Positions 22,536-32,747 of a DNA stretch of 64,000 bases are shown one piece after another. Every line of letters begins with the position of its first letter. Position 1 is the stretch's first letter. The position numbers were made by a program, and so were the translations under genes. The stretch comes from Oenanthe sinensis (lineage: Eukaryota > Streptophyta > Magnoliopsida > Apiales > Apiaceae). The DNA is taken from the NCBI GenBank assembly GCA_028671895.1, contig JAPMAC010000207.1, forward strand, positions 1,922,001 through 1,986,000. The letters run 5' to 3'. The notes under the pieces were generated by a model. The model was given only the letters and a program-made list of their open reading frames with translations. It had not been told where the DNA came from and searched no databases.

Positions 22536-23450
22536 TCATGATATTCCTTTCTCAATACAGAAATCATTCAGGGTTACATTCCTGAATTCCGTTCCATTGT
22601 CAGACCTTATTTTTCTAATAGATAAATCAGCTTCTAACTCTATCTTCTTTGAGTGATCAATAATTGTTTGAGGGGCTTCATCTTTTGAGGCTAGAAATAA
22701 CACCCAAGTGTACTTAGAGTAGTAATCTACAATTATTAGTGCAAATCTCTTCCTTGACATAGACATGACATTGATTGGACCAAATAAATCCATATGCAAA
22801 AGTTGCAGTGGTTCAGTAATGTCTGATAAGTCTTTGACTCGGTGAGATGCTTTCTTTGACTTCCCTTTTTCACATGCTTCACATAGACTTTCTTGACAGA
22901 ATTCCATCTCAGGTAAACCTCTAACCAATTCCCTCTTAACTAAAGAGTTTATTGCCTTAAAGTTTAGGTGTGAAAGTTTCTTATGCCATAACCAATTGTC
23001 CTTTGTTGAAGCTTTCCTATAAAAACATTGAACTTCACCTTTACTTGCAGAGAATAAGACAGCCATAAAGAGATTCCCCTTTCTCACTCCTTGAAGAGCA
23101 AGCTTCACATCTTTCCGGTTTTGGATTACACACTTTTCCTTTTCGAACGTAACTTTGTAGCCCTTGTCAGTGAACTGACTGATACTTAGGAGGTTGTGCT
23201 TTAATCCATCTACAAGAGAGATATTTTCAATGATAACATTTCCGATCTCCAAATTGCCATATCCTGTTGTGAATCCCTTGTTGTTATCTCCAAAGGTCAC
23301 TATCGGGCCACCTTTCTCAATCACATCTGATAGCAGGGCTTTATCACCAGTCATATGTCTAGAACAGCTGCTGTCAAGAATCCACATGACACGCTTGTTT
23401 TTTGCTATGCCCTGCACCCATAGATTGATTACATTTTCCTTGGCACCCAA
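22536..23450 (-). CDS. pol: Element A protease, GAG-pre-integrase and integrase core
   Basis: Protease: VMWILDSSCSRHMTG, where the usual D-S-G is D-S-S, so a key glycine is replaced. GAG-pre-integrase zinc-binding domain: WLWHKKLSHLNFKAI...LCEACEKGKSK (HHCC). Integrase core: HMDLFGPI (first Asp) and IRSDNGTEF (second Asp); the catalytic Glu lies just past the in-frame TGA that ends this ORF after EKGIS. The ORF overlaps the end of the Gag ORF by about 40 nt in the -1 frame, the same arrangement as in element G. Integrase inserts the DNA copy in the nucleus. Confidence 0.9.
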   Translation of the reverse strand: MGAKENVINLWVQGIAKNKRVMWILDSSCSRHMTGDKALLSDVIEKGGPIVTFGDNNKGFTTGYGNLEIGNVIIENISLVDGLKHNLLSISQFTDKGYKVTFEKEKCVIQNRKDVKLALQGVRKGNLFMAVLFSASKGEVQCFYRKASTKDNWLWHKKLSHLNFKAINSLVKRELVRGLPEMEFCQESLCEACEKGKSKKASHRVKDLSDITEPLQLLHMDLFGPINVMSMSRKRFALIIVDYYSKYTWVLFLASKDEAPQTIIDHSKKIELEADLSIRKIRSDNGTEFRNVTLNDFCIEKGIS

Positions 23451-23956
23451 ATTTGATTGGGTCCAAGAGGCTTAGATAAGTTAACAAATTTAGCTGCAGA
23501 AGTTTTCTTGTCCTTGTCTTTCTCATTGACTGTGCCCTTTCCCTTTGGTTTAGCCTTGACAGGTGTGTCTTTAGGCTTAGGGACAAGGGCTTCCTTCCTA
23601 GACTTAGGAGGACTATAATTCTTTGCCCTAACATTCTTTCTATTCATGTTCACATCTGTATTAATGCAAGTACTAGATGATGTATTTGTAAAGTTTATAT
23701 ATGCAGACATGATGTTGAAAGCACATAGCATGCATCCTACGTTACCGCATGGTTGATGAGGGATAGACATGGCAGGCATGACAGACATATTAGAATTTTC
23801 TGTTTTCACTACTTTTATCTTTTTGCATGCATGCGTAAGATGGCCAGTAGAATTACAATTGTTACAAACTTTCCTAATAGCTTTGAGAGAATAGGCATAA
23901 TCATTTTTCTTATTAACACCTATCTTTCCATTTCTATTAGCTTTCATTTTTTTCAT
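23429..23956 (-). CDS. gag: Element A Gag, C-terminal part
   Basis: Holds a zinc knuckle CNNCNSTGHLTHAC (residues 31-44), then a cysteine motif CGNVGCMLC (70-78, CX4CX2C) followed by AFNIMSAYINF, which is also present in the Gag of element G. The tail is very Lys-rich and ends PNQIWVPRKM. Probably the nucleocapsid part of a long Gag. The pol frame starts in the -1 frame inside the last 40 nt. Confidence 0.8.
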   Translation of the reverse strand: MKKMKANRNGKIGVNKKNDYAYSLKAIRKVCNNCNSTGHLTHACKKIKVVKTENSNMSVMPAMSIPHQPCGNVGCMLCAFNIMSAYINFTNTSSSTCINTDVNMNRKNVRAKNYSPPKSRKEALVPKPKDTPVKAKPKGKGTVNEKDKDKKTSAAKFVNLSKPLGPNQIWVPRKM

Positions 23957-24875
23957 TTTTGTTGCCTAAATCACTTTTAATCTGTTCTTTAGGTTCTACA
24001 ATTTTTATAGATTTCTTAGGCAACTTCTCTTTATCTTCTTCCTCTTTCTTTTTGTCCTCAGCAATGATATCTTCTTTCATTAAGATCTATTCTTCATCTA
24101 AGGGTTGTATGACAAATTTCTTGTATAGGGGCTTATGGACATTTTTTAACACATGGGGAATGTCTTGCTTCACAGGACTTTCCTCAATAATTGATTTCTC
24201 ATGTCTCTTTCCTGCCTTCATATCATAGTCAAATCATATTCCAGTTTTTTGACCTATGACCTGTTTATCTATTGCCTCCTTAACAAGATTAGCAGATTTT
24301 TTATAAGCCCGAAGTTTTAACTCTAACTCAAAATTTTTATTCCCAAGAGCAGTTTTTACTTCTGAGTTGCATTTGTCTCTGTTATATAGATATTTTATCT
24401 TTCATTTAAGATCTTCTATGTTAACACATGTAAGTTCTAGTTATTCATTTCTAGCTTCTAGCATTTTATTCTTTAGAACTAGTTTAACATTTTCTTCTTC
24501 TGATGTTAGCATGCTTGTATGTATATTAAACATTTCTACACTAAGATCTTCTACATTTTTCTTATAATCAGAATTAGACATGTCAACTGTGAAAAGGAAT
24601 GATACCTTCTATGACTGAGGTGATGCCTCTGAAGAGTCTGCCATTAGAGCAACATTTACATATGTCTTTTCTTCATCGTTTTCTGAATCATCTCAGCTCT
24701 TTCCTTCGGCTATGTAAGCTCTGCCTTGATGCTTCTTTACTAGTGCATCATACTTCTCTTTCAATTCATCATACAACTCATGTCTTTCTTTTTCTTGCTT
24801 AGGCTTCCGACATTCTGTAGCAAAATGTCTAGGTTCATTACAGTTGTAGCATTTAAACTTACTGCGGTCTACCAT
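23957..24875 (-). pseudogene. gag: Element A Gag, middle part with first zinc knuckle (broken)
   Basis: 24693-24875 encodes the knuckle CYNCNEPRHFATEC and a charged helix (LYDELKEKYDALVKK). It stops at TGA in the context EGKS*DDS. Beyond it the frame continues through a Glu/Lys/Asn-rich coiled coil with several stops (LTSEEENVKLVLKNKMLEA and so on) into the C-terminal Gag ORF. The same TGA position is a stop in element G, while element C has Trp there. Confidence 0.75.
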
Positions 24876-25045
24876 TCTAGTCTTATAACCTCCTTTGTTG
24901 TAAGACGCTGAAGACGACCCACCTCGGTTGTTTCTGAAGCTGGAACCACTGTAACTGGTGTTGCTCTAGTATTTTTACTTAGGGTTCCTTTTAACATGAG
25001 GTTCTTGAACTTTCCTGCCATATTGGCCATTGTCTTATTTTCCAA

Positions 25046-25924
25046 CTATTCAAGTTCTTCCATTGAGTAGAAATCATCTTCATCACCTGCTTGATCATTC
25101 TCTGTAAATTCAGCTTCTAGAATCTCTTCTTTCTCAATTACAAGTTTTTCTTTGTTGGTCTCTGTACCAGCAAAATCTTTAGCTACAACTGCTTTTGTTT
25201 TTAACAGAGTTGTATTCTTACTGTCCACTATTCCTGAACCATAAATAATCTGTCTTTGCTCTTGCTCCATTTCATGAGTCTTGAGCTTCCCATATAGAAT
25301 TTCAATGGACATGTCATTTATGTCACTTCTCTCTCTGATGGCAGAGATTTTGTGTTCAAGATGCGCTATCAGTGTCAACATAAATTTTCTGTTGATCTCC
25401 CTACGTGAGTAGGCCTTCCCATGCTGTGACAAGTCATTCAACAATTTATTGTATCTATCAAAGACTTGAGTGATACTTTCTCCTGATAGTGACTTGAAAG
25501 CTTCGTACTGGGATGTAAGAATATTCAGTCTGTTCTCCTTCACTTCTGCAGTACCTTCCATTAGCAGATCAATCGTATCCCACATTTGTTTGGCACTAGT
25601 GCAATTTATCACTTGATTCAACATTGTAGTGTCTAGTGAATCCATTATGATACATTGGAGATGATTATCCCATGCTACTATTTCTCTGTCAGTGTCAGTG
25701 TACTCTGAAGGCTCCTTTGGGGTAAATCCTTGAGGAATCTGTTCTCCGTCATCTGAGATTGATTCTGGTATAAGTTTTTGAGGAACATAGGGTCCATTTT
25801 CCAAAATTCCCATGTATTGATAATTAGCTGATTTGATGAAATCGGCCATCTTCTTCTACCATAAAATGTATTTATTTTTATCAAAGGCTGAGATTTTGAT
25901 GCTAGTAAGTTTTGGGGTACTCAT
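25046..25924 (-). pseudogene. gag: Element A Gag, N-terminal capsid part
   Basis: Translation most likely began at ATG 25924 (MSTPKLTS...), where F-D-K-N-K-Y matches the family start, but a TAG interrupts it after ILW. The remaining 267 open codons start at MADFIKS. Capsid features: QMWDTIDLLMEGTAEV, GESITQVFDRYNKLL, HKISAIRE, and ILYGKLKTHEMEQEQ. The C-terminus is acidic. Between 24876 and 25045 a frame break separates it from the knuckle. Confidence 0.85.
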
Positions 25925-26196
25925 GGTTACGAAGAATTTTAAATCTCAAGAAATAATTAATTTTTTAAAAATTAAAATCAATTCGAATAAAAATTAAAAT
26001 TTGAGAAATAAAATTTTAATTCAAATTCTTGATGATTGATAGCTTTTTAAAAATCAGTGAAGTTAAAATCTTTAAAAAATTCGAAATTGAATTTTCTTTA
26101 AAAATAAGGAAATTTCAATATGATTTTTTCTAGATCTAAAAATACACTTTTTCATAAAACTATTTTTGGATCTTGATTTGTAACTTCAATCAACAA

Positions 26197-26208
26197 GCTC
26201 TGATACCA
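26197..26208 (-). promoter_or_regulatory. Primer binding site of element A
   Basis: Minus strand TGGTATCAGAGC, two bases from the 5' LTR end. The untranslated leader to the Gag start (25925-26196) is AT-rich and featureless. Confidence 0.9.
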
Positions 26209-26210
26209 AT

Positions 26211-27519
26211 TGTTAGGTTCTAAATCATCATAGAAGGGGGGTTGAATATGATGTTGGTAGATTTTCATTTAATTACAGATTAAGTGTTTGTGTTCTTGAG
26301 ATATAAAAATAGTAGTAATTGAAACACAATGATTCGGGGAAATAAAGATATATTATTAAATCCCTGAGGTGCTACACTTCTAATCAAAAGATTAGCTTCT
26401 ATGGGTTCAATCAATATTAGAATAAGAATACATATATGTGTGTTTAATGTAATGCTTTAATGGAGCTTCTTGTCTATTTGTCTTGAATGTAGAAGATAAA
26501 TGAATTACTGTCTGTATTGATTTCACCCATATATATTCTGTAGACTTTTTGGAAATCAATTGAATTGATTTTTAAACAATGCAAGTCATTTGTTACGGCT
26601 GCAAGAATGTGAATGGAGTATAGGTGTTACAAGAGGTTTTGTTGCACCTCAATTGTTTTGTTGCGCCTCTATTTGTTTGTTGCGCTTCTTAAGTACTTTT
26701 GTTGCGCCTGCACTCTCAAACCCTTGTTCAGGAGCCACCAAATGCTTGTGATTATTCTTCCAAGTATTTCCTTGTGCCTAGAAGTTTGTTTATTGTGCCT
26801 GTACACTTGATTCCTTGTGTAGGCGCCACAAACGTCTTCCCTTCAACTTTTGTTGTGCCAAGACTTCACTAAACACTAAGTCAAGTATTTTGTTATGCCT
26901 CTACACTTGATTCCTTGTGTAGGCGCCATAAAGCACATCCTTGAGCCTTGGTTGATTTTTTTGCGCCTCATACAAGGTTTCAACTGTGTAGGAACCACCA
27001 AATGTAGTAATATATGTCTTAAACAATATCTTGAATTCTTGAAGTATTTACTACTTAGTTTTTACTCTTTTGGCTTGATCAACTGATTTCCTTCTGATAT
27101 ATCAAGACAATTCTTTTCTTGTTATGCTGACGCTTAGTGCACTGGTCTGGTTCACAAATGACTAACACTGAATTGAATTTCCTTGACTTCTGTTCTGTTT
27201 CAGCTGATTAACCTTGAACTTTTGCATTGCTTCTGATCATTGAAACCCTTTGACATTTATACTCAAATCATTACACTGTCTTTAATATGAAATCTTCTGA
27301 ACTCTTATTTGTTGCTGAGGCCTGAACATATTAATGAACTTCTCTCACTGACGTTCAGTAAGCCTTTCATCTTGAATGCTCTGTAATGATGTATGTATGA
27401 TTCTTGTTTACATGTCCTTCTGGTTTTCTGTGCTGCATATTAGTATTATTTGACTGTCTTTGATTCTTAGTTAAGTTATCGATACCACTATTACATATTA
27501 CGGTACATTATGCTTTACA
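26211..27519 (-). repeat. 5' LTR of element A
   Basis: On the plus strand it runs TGTTAGGTTC... to ...GCTTTACA and aligns with 13254-14564. It carries the hairpin array at about 26637-27000. The sequence just outside (27520 onward) is RNase H of element B, which proves the nesting. Confidence 0.9.
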
Positions 27520-28454
27520 AAAGTGGATTCATCAAATGGTTTCGTGAAGATGTCGGCTATTTTATCTTTAGTGGGTACAAAATGTAACACCACAGTTTCA
27601 TTCATGACATGCTCTCAGATAAAATGATACCTTATGTCAATGTGCTTGGTTCGAGAGTGTTGTACATGATTGTTAGAGATGTCTATTGCACTTGTGTTAT
27701 CAAAGAAAATAGGAATTTTGTTCAACGCAAGTCCATAATCATTTAGTTGATTCCTTATCCACAACATCTGTACACAATAGCTACCTGCCGCAATGTATTC
27801 TGCTTCGGCTTTCAAGGTAGATACTGAGTGGTGTTTATTGTTGTACCAGGAGATCAACCGACTTCCTAGAAATTGACAGCTTCCAGAAGTACTTTTCCTG
27901 TCCATCCTGCATCCTGTATAATCTGAATCTGTATAGCCTATTAGGTCAAAACCGGTATCTTTAGGGTACCAAATTCCAAGATTTGGTGTACCCTTCAGAT
28001 ATCTAAATATTCTTTTAATAACTATAAGATGAGATTCCATAGGGTCAGATTGAAACCTTAAACATAAGTATATTGCAAACATTATATCAGGTCTACTAGC
28101 AATTAGATATAGTAATGAGCCTATCATATCTCTGTAGCTTGTGATGTCAACTTTCTTATCATTTTCATCTTTGTCAAGCTTGGTGGTTGTTGGCATTGGG
28201 GGTTTTACCGGTGTACAATCTTCAAGACTATATTTTCTGAGAATATCCCTTACGCACTTTGATTGGCAAATAAAAATCTCATCTTCCTTTTGCTTTACTT
28301 GTAATCCTAGGAAGAATGACAGCTCACCCATCATGCTCATTTCATACCTACTATGCATTAACTTATCAAATCTCTTGCATAAATTTTCGTTAGTAGAACC
28401 AAATATAATATTGTCAATATAAACTTCGACAAATATCATATCTTTATCAAGCAA
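27520..28454 (-). pseudogene. pol: Element B RT C-terminus and RNase H
   Basis: The open frame 27615-28454 contains VEVYIDNIIFG, in which the RT catalytic pair YVDD is YIDN, so the second aspartate is lost. It then has GELSFFLGLQV, GSLLYLIASRPDI, IFRYLKGTPNLGI, and RNase H motifs GYTDSDYTG, STSGSCQF, KAEAEYIAAG and KHIDIRYHFI. The first residues of the RNase H tail (27520-27614) continue after a stop. The active-site change and the stop make it inactive. Confidence 0.85.
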
Positions 28455-28489
28455 TTTATAAAAGAGAGTTTTATCTATGACACCTCTAA

Positions 28490-28855
28490 TTAAACTATTT
28501 TCAAGTAAAAACTCAGAGAGAGTGTCATACCATGTTCTTGGTGCTTGCTTGAGTCAATAGAGAGCCTTGAATAGAAAATATATAAAATCAACAAACTCTG
28601 GATTTTCAAAGCCAGGGGCTGTTCCACATATACTTCCTCTTCTAACTCTCCATTCAGAAATGCACTCTTCACATCCATTTGATAGACTTTAAAATAGGAA
28701 TATGCTGCGAATGCCAGAAATATCCTGATGGCTTCAAGTCTTGCAACTGGTGCGTAGGTCTCATCATAATCAATTCCCTCTTCCTGGGAGTAACCCTTTG
28801 CCACCAGTCTGACTTTGTTTCTTGTAACAATGCCATCACCGTCTAACTTGTTCAT
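28490..28855 (-). pseudogene. pol: Element B RT N-terminal part
   Basis: Carries LVAKGYSQEEGIDYDETYAPVAR (in parts) and QMDVKSAFLNGEL, the first RT aspartate motif. After EEVYVEQP the frame shifts, and a GLKQAP-type block is lost in the wrong frame near 28540-28600. Upstream (28856-28945) WKLVP-type sequence is out of frame. Confidence 0.8.
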
Positions 28856-28945
28856 GTATACTCATTTCGTGCCAATAACAGATCTATCTTTAGGCCTTGG
28901 TACTAGTTTCCAAAATTCTTGTCTCTCAAACTGATTGAGCTCTTC

Positions 28946-29353
28946 TTACATTGCAAGAACCCAATCTGGATCAGTTAATGCATCTTCAATCTTCTTTAGT
29001 TCTTCTTGAGATAGAAAAATTGAAAATAAACATTCATTTGAAGTTGCACCTCTGGTTCTAACTCCAACATCTGGATCACCTATGATCAATTCAAAAGGAT
29101 GATCTCTGCTCCATATCCTTTCCCTTGGTAGGTTTAATCTTGATAATTTGCCTTGATATACATTGTGATGTTGTGTTCTTCCAGTAGATCCATCATCTCC
29201 CCCTGAGTTGTTGCTAGGATGACTTGTTGATCCACCATTGGTATTAGTAGTATCTCCAGTGTTTCCATTGTTTCCACCACTATTACCTGGATCATTATCA
29301 TTATTGGCATCATTAATTTCTGCTGTAACCTCAGGTTTTTCTTCATCATCCAA
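28946..29353 (-). pseudogene. pol: Element B integrase-RT linker
   Basis: 135 codons, Asn/Gly/Asp/Ser-rich at first, with SGG encoded by the tract AACTCAGGGGGAG (29197-29209). It then has RERIWSRDHPFELIIGDP and NECLFS...EDALTDPDWVLAM, the conserved lead into Copia RT. Confidence 0.75.
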
Positions 29354-29557
29354 ATGTGAGTCTGGATAATTATCAAATTTTAATGACTCAGAAGAATCTT
29401 CAGTTTGGATACTTGGGAGTTTAGTGTCATCAAAAGTAACATTGACACTTTATTTTACTTGGTGCTGATCAATTATGTACACCATATATGCTCTTCTTGA
29501 ATAACCGACAAAAATAGCTTCATGTGCCTTGGCCTCGAACTTGCCACGATGTTCGTC

Positions 29558-29959
29558 TCAATCTTTCAGCACATAACATTTAGCTCCAAATATATGAAAG
29601 TATTTGAGTGTTGGTTTCTTACCAGCCATTAATTCATACAGAGTCTTCATATGATCTTTGTTGATCAGAGTTCGATTCTGGGTATAACATGTTGTGTTTA
29701 CTGCTTCAGTCCAGAAGTAGATAGGTAACCTTGATTCACTTAACATAGTTCTTGCAGCTTCAATTAGGATTCTATTTTTCCTTTCTACAATTCCATTCTG
29801 TTGTGGAGTTCTTGGTGCTGAATATTGTCTTGTTATCCCCTTGTCTGAGCAGAAGTTATTTAGAATTTCATTCTTGAATTCTGTTCCATTATCTGGTCTG
29901 ATTGCCCGGATAAATAACTTTGAAGCTAACTCAATAAGCTTTACATGATCAATCACCAA
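29558..29959 (-). pseudogene. pol: Element B integrase, catalytic to C-terminal part
   Basis: Contains the second catalytic Asp with an altered neighbour (RPDNGTEF) and the Glu in PQQNGIVERKNR, followed by LPIYFWTEAVNTTCY and TLYELMAGKKP. The frame breaks before the FLGYS-type tail (29440-29557). Confidence 0.85.
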
Positions 29960-30043
29960 TTATGGAGTTTCATCCTTAGTATTCAGGAATAAAACCCACG
30001 TGTACTTTGTGAAGTCATCTACAATCACTAAGGCATATTTCTT

Positions 30044-30962
30044 TCATGACATAGACATAATATTGACTGGACCAAATAAATCTATGTGTAGAAGTTGAAG
30101 TGGTTCAGTGATGTTTGTAGTGTCTGTGCTTTTGTGACTTGCTTTCTTTGACTTCCCTTTCTGACATGCCTCATACAATCTTTCTTGTGTAAATTCCATC
30201 GGAGACAGTCCTCTCACCAAATCCCTCTTGACTAGAGAGTTCATTGTTTTGAAATTCAGATGTGAGAGTTTCTTGTGCCATAGCCAGCTTTCTTTTGATG
30301 AAGCCTTTGAATAGAAACAATTTGCTTCATCTCCAGGTCCTGATTTAAGATCGGCTACGTACAGGTTTTCTTTCCTTAATCCATGTAAGGCAAGTTTGTC
30401 GTCTTTAGAATGAGCTATTAAACACTTCTCCTTGATAAAGTTTACTTTGTATCCTTTATCACAGAATTGACTGACGCAGAGTAGATTGTGTTTAAGTCCT
30501 TCCACTAAAGAGACGTTTCAATGATAACATTTATAGTGTTTAACTTGTCATATCCCGTAGTCATTCCTTTGTTGTTATCTCCAAAGGTGATGATTAGGCC
30601 AGCTCTTTCAACCACGTCAAATAGTAGGGCTCTATCTCCGGTCATATGCCTTGAAGATCCACTGTCCAGGATCCATACAACCCGGTTTACCTGTTTAACT
30701 CCCTACAAATATCAAATGGATTAATTCGTCTTCGTAGCCCAAAATTGATTGGGCCCGACATACTTAAAGAATTGAACTTTATCAGGTTTGAGAACAGATC
30801 CTTTTCGAATAACAATATCATCCTCCTTGACTGTACCTACCTTCCTATAAACAGTCTAAACAACTTTCTATTTAGACTTAGAAATATATGTTTCCTTCTT
30901 AACAGGTGAAAGAATAGCAGTCTTGGATTTTACAAATTTATTATTGATGTGTTATTTAGGTG
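30044..30962 (-). pseudogene. pol: Element B protease, GAG-pre-integrase and start of integrase
   Basis: 30044-30505 encodes the end of the protease domain, WLWHKKLSHLNFKTM, ERLYEACQKGKSK (the first Cys of the usual LCEAC is Tyr) and LHIDLFGPV with the first integrase Asp. Beyond a small frameshift, WILDSGSSRHMTG (about 30640-30680) keeps the protease D-S-G. 30700-30962 is the Lys-rich end of Gag, ending at a stop after GPNQFWATKTN, with pol again in the -1 frame at the junction. Confidence 0.75.
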
Positions 30963-31631
30963 TGTTAAGGATTAAAAACTAGGGTGTACTTATTGCGATG
31001 TGTGCGGAGCTTGTCGAGCTTTAATGGCTGCACTTGTGTTTCGTAGCTTAGTTATATCCTCACAAGATGCCTACGTATCTCAATGTGTATGAGAATCAAG
31101 CTAGGCATAGTTCTAGGAAATAAGGGTTAGGCCCTTTATATGGACGCAGAGAGTCTAAGAATTAGAGTAGGTTTAGGAACCTTGATTGGTAAAGAACTTC
31201 TTAGAAAGATTCTGGATCCTTCTTGTGATAGAAGTGGTTTTCATGTATGAATATGTTTCCTTATTGATTGAGGTGTCTTGGGGGCTACTCCTTGAAGTAG
31301 TTTCCATGTAGTTGGACTCTTTCCATGTTAGGGTTTCTAGATCTTTCTAGGATGAGGGCTTTCAACAGGCTTCTTGGGCCCTTACTGAGCCTTTATTAAT
31401 TAATTATGAAATTAATTAATAACAAAGGCTTAATGGGCCTAAGGTTTCAACAGAGCTTGCGGGCTGGACTTACAAATCCAGTTGATCCTTGGATTACAAA
31501 TCCAGTTGATCCTAGGATTTATTTCCCTGGTTTGTTTCAAGGGCCCAAGCTTTTGGACAATACTAGGTCTAATAAATGAAATAATAAATACTATATTTAT
31601 TATTTCCTCAGGGCTATTTTTACTTATATCA
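30963..31631 (-). repeat. 3' LTR of element E (669 bp)
   Basis: On the plus strand it runs TGTTAAGGATT... to ...CTTATATCA. It contains CCTACGTATCTCAATG and a direct duplication CAAATCCAGTTGATCCT near 31473-31513. No second LTR copy is in the window. Confidence 0.65.
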
Positions 31632-31648
31632 CTTGCCCCCCAACTTCT
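31632..31648 (-). promoter_or_regulatory. Polypurine tract of element E
   Basis: Minus strand AGAAGTTGGGGGGCAAG directly adjoining the LTR end. Confidence 0.6.
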
Positions 31649-31756
31649 GTAAAGTGTGCAACACTTTATAGGAGTTAAGGTTCATGATCAAAGTTTGTCG
31701 TTACGTCTTCCAGAATTTTGCTAAATTCTATTTTGTCCTCAAGGATTTTCCTTAGT

Positions 31757-32250
31757 ACACACAGGTATTTTTCTAGGAATTTTCCTCTTTGATGGAGAAT
31801 TTTGCATAATTTATTTGTACCCACATGTATTTTTCTAGGTATTTTTCTCTATTTATAGAGAATTTTCCATAATTATTTGTAACCACATGTATTTTTTTAT
31901 GAATTTTCCTCTATTTATAGTGAATTTTTCATAATTTATTTGTACCCACATGTATTTTTTAGGAATTTTCTTCTATTTATAGAGAATTTTCCAAAATTTA
32001 TTTGTACCCACAAGTATTATTCTAGGAATTTTCCTCTATTTATAGAAAATTTTCAATAATTTATTTGTACCCACATGTATTTTTCTAGGAATTTTCCTCT
32101 ATTTATAGAGAATTTTCCATAATTTATTTGTACCCACAAGTATTTTTCTAAGAATTTTCCATAATTTATTTGTACCCACAAATATTTTTCTAAGAATTTT
32201 CCTTTATTTATAGAGAATTTTCCATAATTTATTTGTACCCACATGTATTT
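31757..32250. repeat. Tandem array of about eight 63-bp units
   Basis: Each unit contains TATTTTTCTAGGAATTTTCC, CTATTTATAGAGAATTTTCC and ATAATTTATTTGTACCCACA. Copies are imperfect, one is shortened (about 32130-32175), and the array sits in the 3' untranslated part of element E. The minus open stretch 32053-32244 is simply this repeat translated. Confidence 0.9.
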
Positions 32251-32329
32251 TCTAAATTTCTAGGAATTTTTAGCCATTTTAAATCATTTTTAATGATTTT
32301 ATGGCTTTTTCTGATTTAAATTAGACAAG

Positions 32330-32742
32330 GATTCTGGTCGGTTTTTGCCTTCAATGGAACCCTGGTCGACAAGGGTTCTTGGTCGGCCAAGGGTCTTGAG
32401 GGTTCCTGGTCGACCTAGTCGAATTCGACCAGGATCCTGGTCAATTTTTGCCTTAGTTGGAATCTTGGTCGAATGGGGTTCTTAGTGGCTAACTTGTATC
32501 CTGGTCGAATGGGATTCTTAGTCGAATTCAACTAGGATCATGATCATTTTTATTCCACTTTTGAGACTCTACTCGATGGTGATTCCTGGTCGATTTTAGG
32601 CCATCGATTGGTCTCTAGTCGAATGAGATTCTTGGTCGAACTTAAGCCATCAATTGACTTCTAGTCGAATGGTGTTCTTGTTCGAATGTAGGGTCAATCT
32701 TGGCACCTAGTCGTTGAGGATTCCTGGTTGTTCATTCGACTA
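32330..32742. repeat. GGTCGA/TCGACC-rich degenerate repeats
   Basis: Many short copies of CTGGTCGA, CTAGTCGAATG and TTCGACTAGGATC. They continue after element F as a clearer 70-bp tandem (GGATCCTAG at 41233, 41303 and 41373). No gene. Confidence 0.75.
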
Positions 32743-32747
32743 GGATC

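Larger units (their letters stand above)
13254..27519 (-). mobile_element. Element A: nearly complete Sirevirus-like Copia element
   Basis: Two LTRs of about 1.31 kb (13254-14564 and 26211-27519) bracket a 12-kb interior. It reads, on the minus strand: PBS, a long two-knuckle Gag, protease, integrase, RT, RNase H, a 1.4-kb spacer, an envelope-like extra region, and a polypurine tract. The order PR-IN-RT-RH is that of Copia, and the extra 3' region, the long Gag and the multiple purine tracts point to the Sirevirus lineage. Probable target duplications are AAAAT and AAAGT. The LTRs differ at many positions and the ORFs carry several stops and frameshifts, so this copy is old and not autonomous. 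Confidence 0.85.
27520..30962 (-). mobile_element. Element B: internal pol region of a second Sirevirus-like element
   Basis: Minus-strand pol related to element A but clearly diverged, reading PR, pre-integrase, integrase, linker, RT and RNase H from 30962 down to 27520, and continuing at 13170-13253 on the other side of element A. The gag side is cut at 30962 by element E. Frames are broken at several places. Confidence 0.85.
30963..32747 (-). mobile_element. Element E, left part: Tat-like Ty3/gypsy 3' end
   Basis: A TG...CA LTR (30963-31631) is followed by CTTGCCCCCCAACTTC, a minus-strand polypurine tract, so this is the 3' end of a minus-strand element. Tandem repeats then an antisense ORF follow inward, as described for Tat-lineage elements. 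No gypsy pol is present in the window, so the assignment rests on layout and on the PF04195-like antisense ORF. Confidence 0.55.

Noticed and set aside
32053..32244. Repetitive minus-strand ORF with WVQINYGKF units
   Set aside because: Translation of the 63-bp tandem array whose period is a multiple of three; not a gene.
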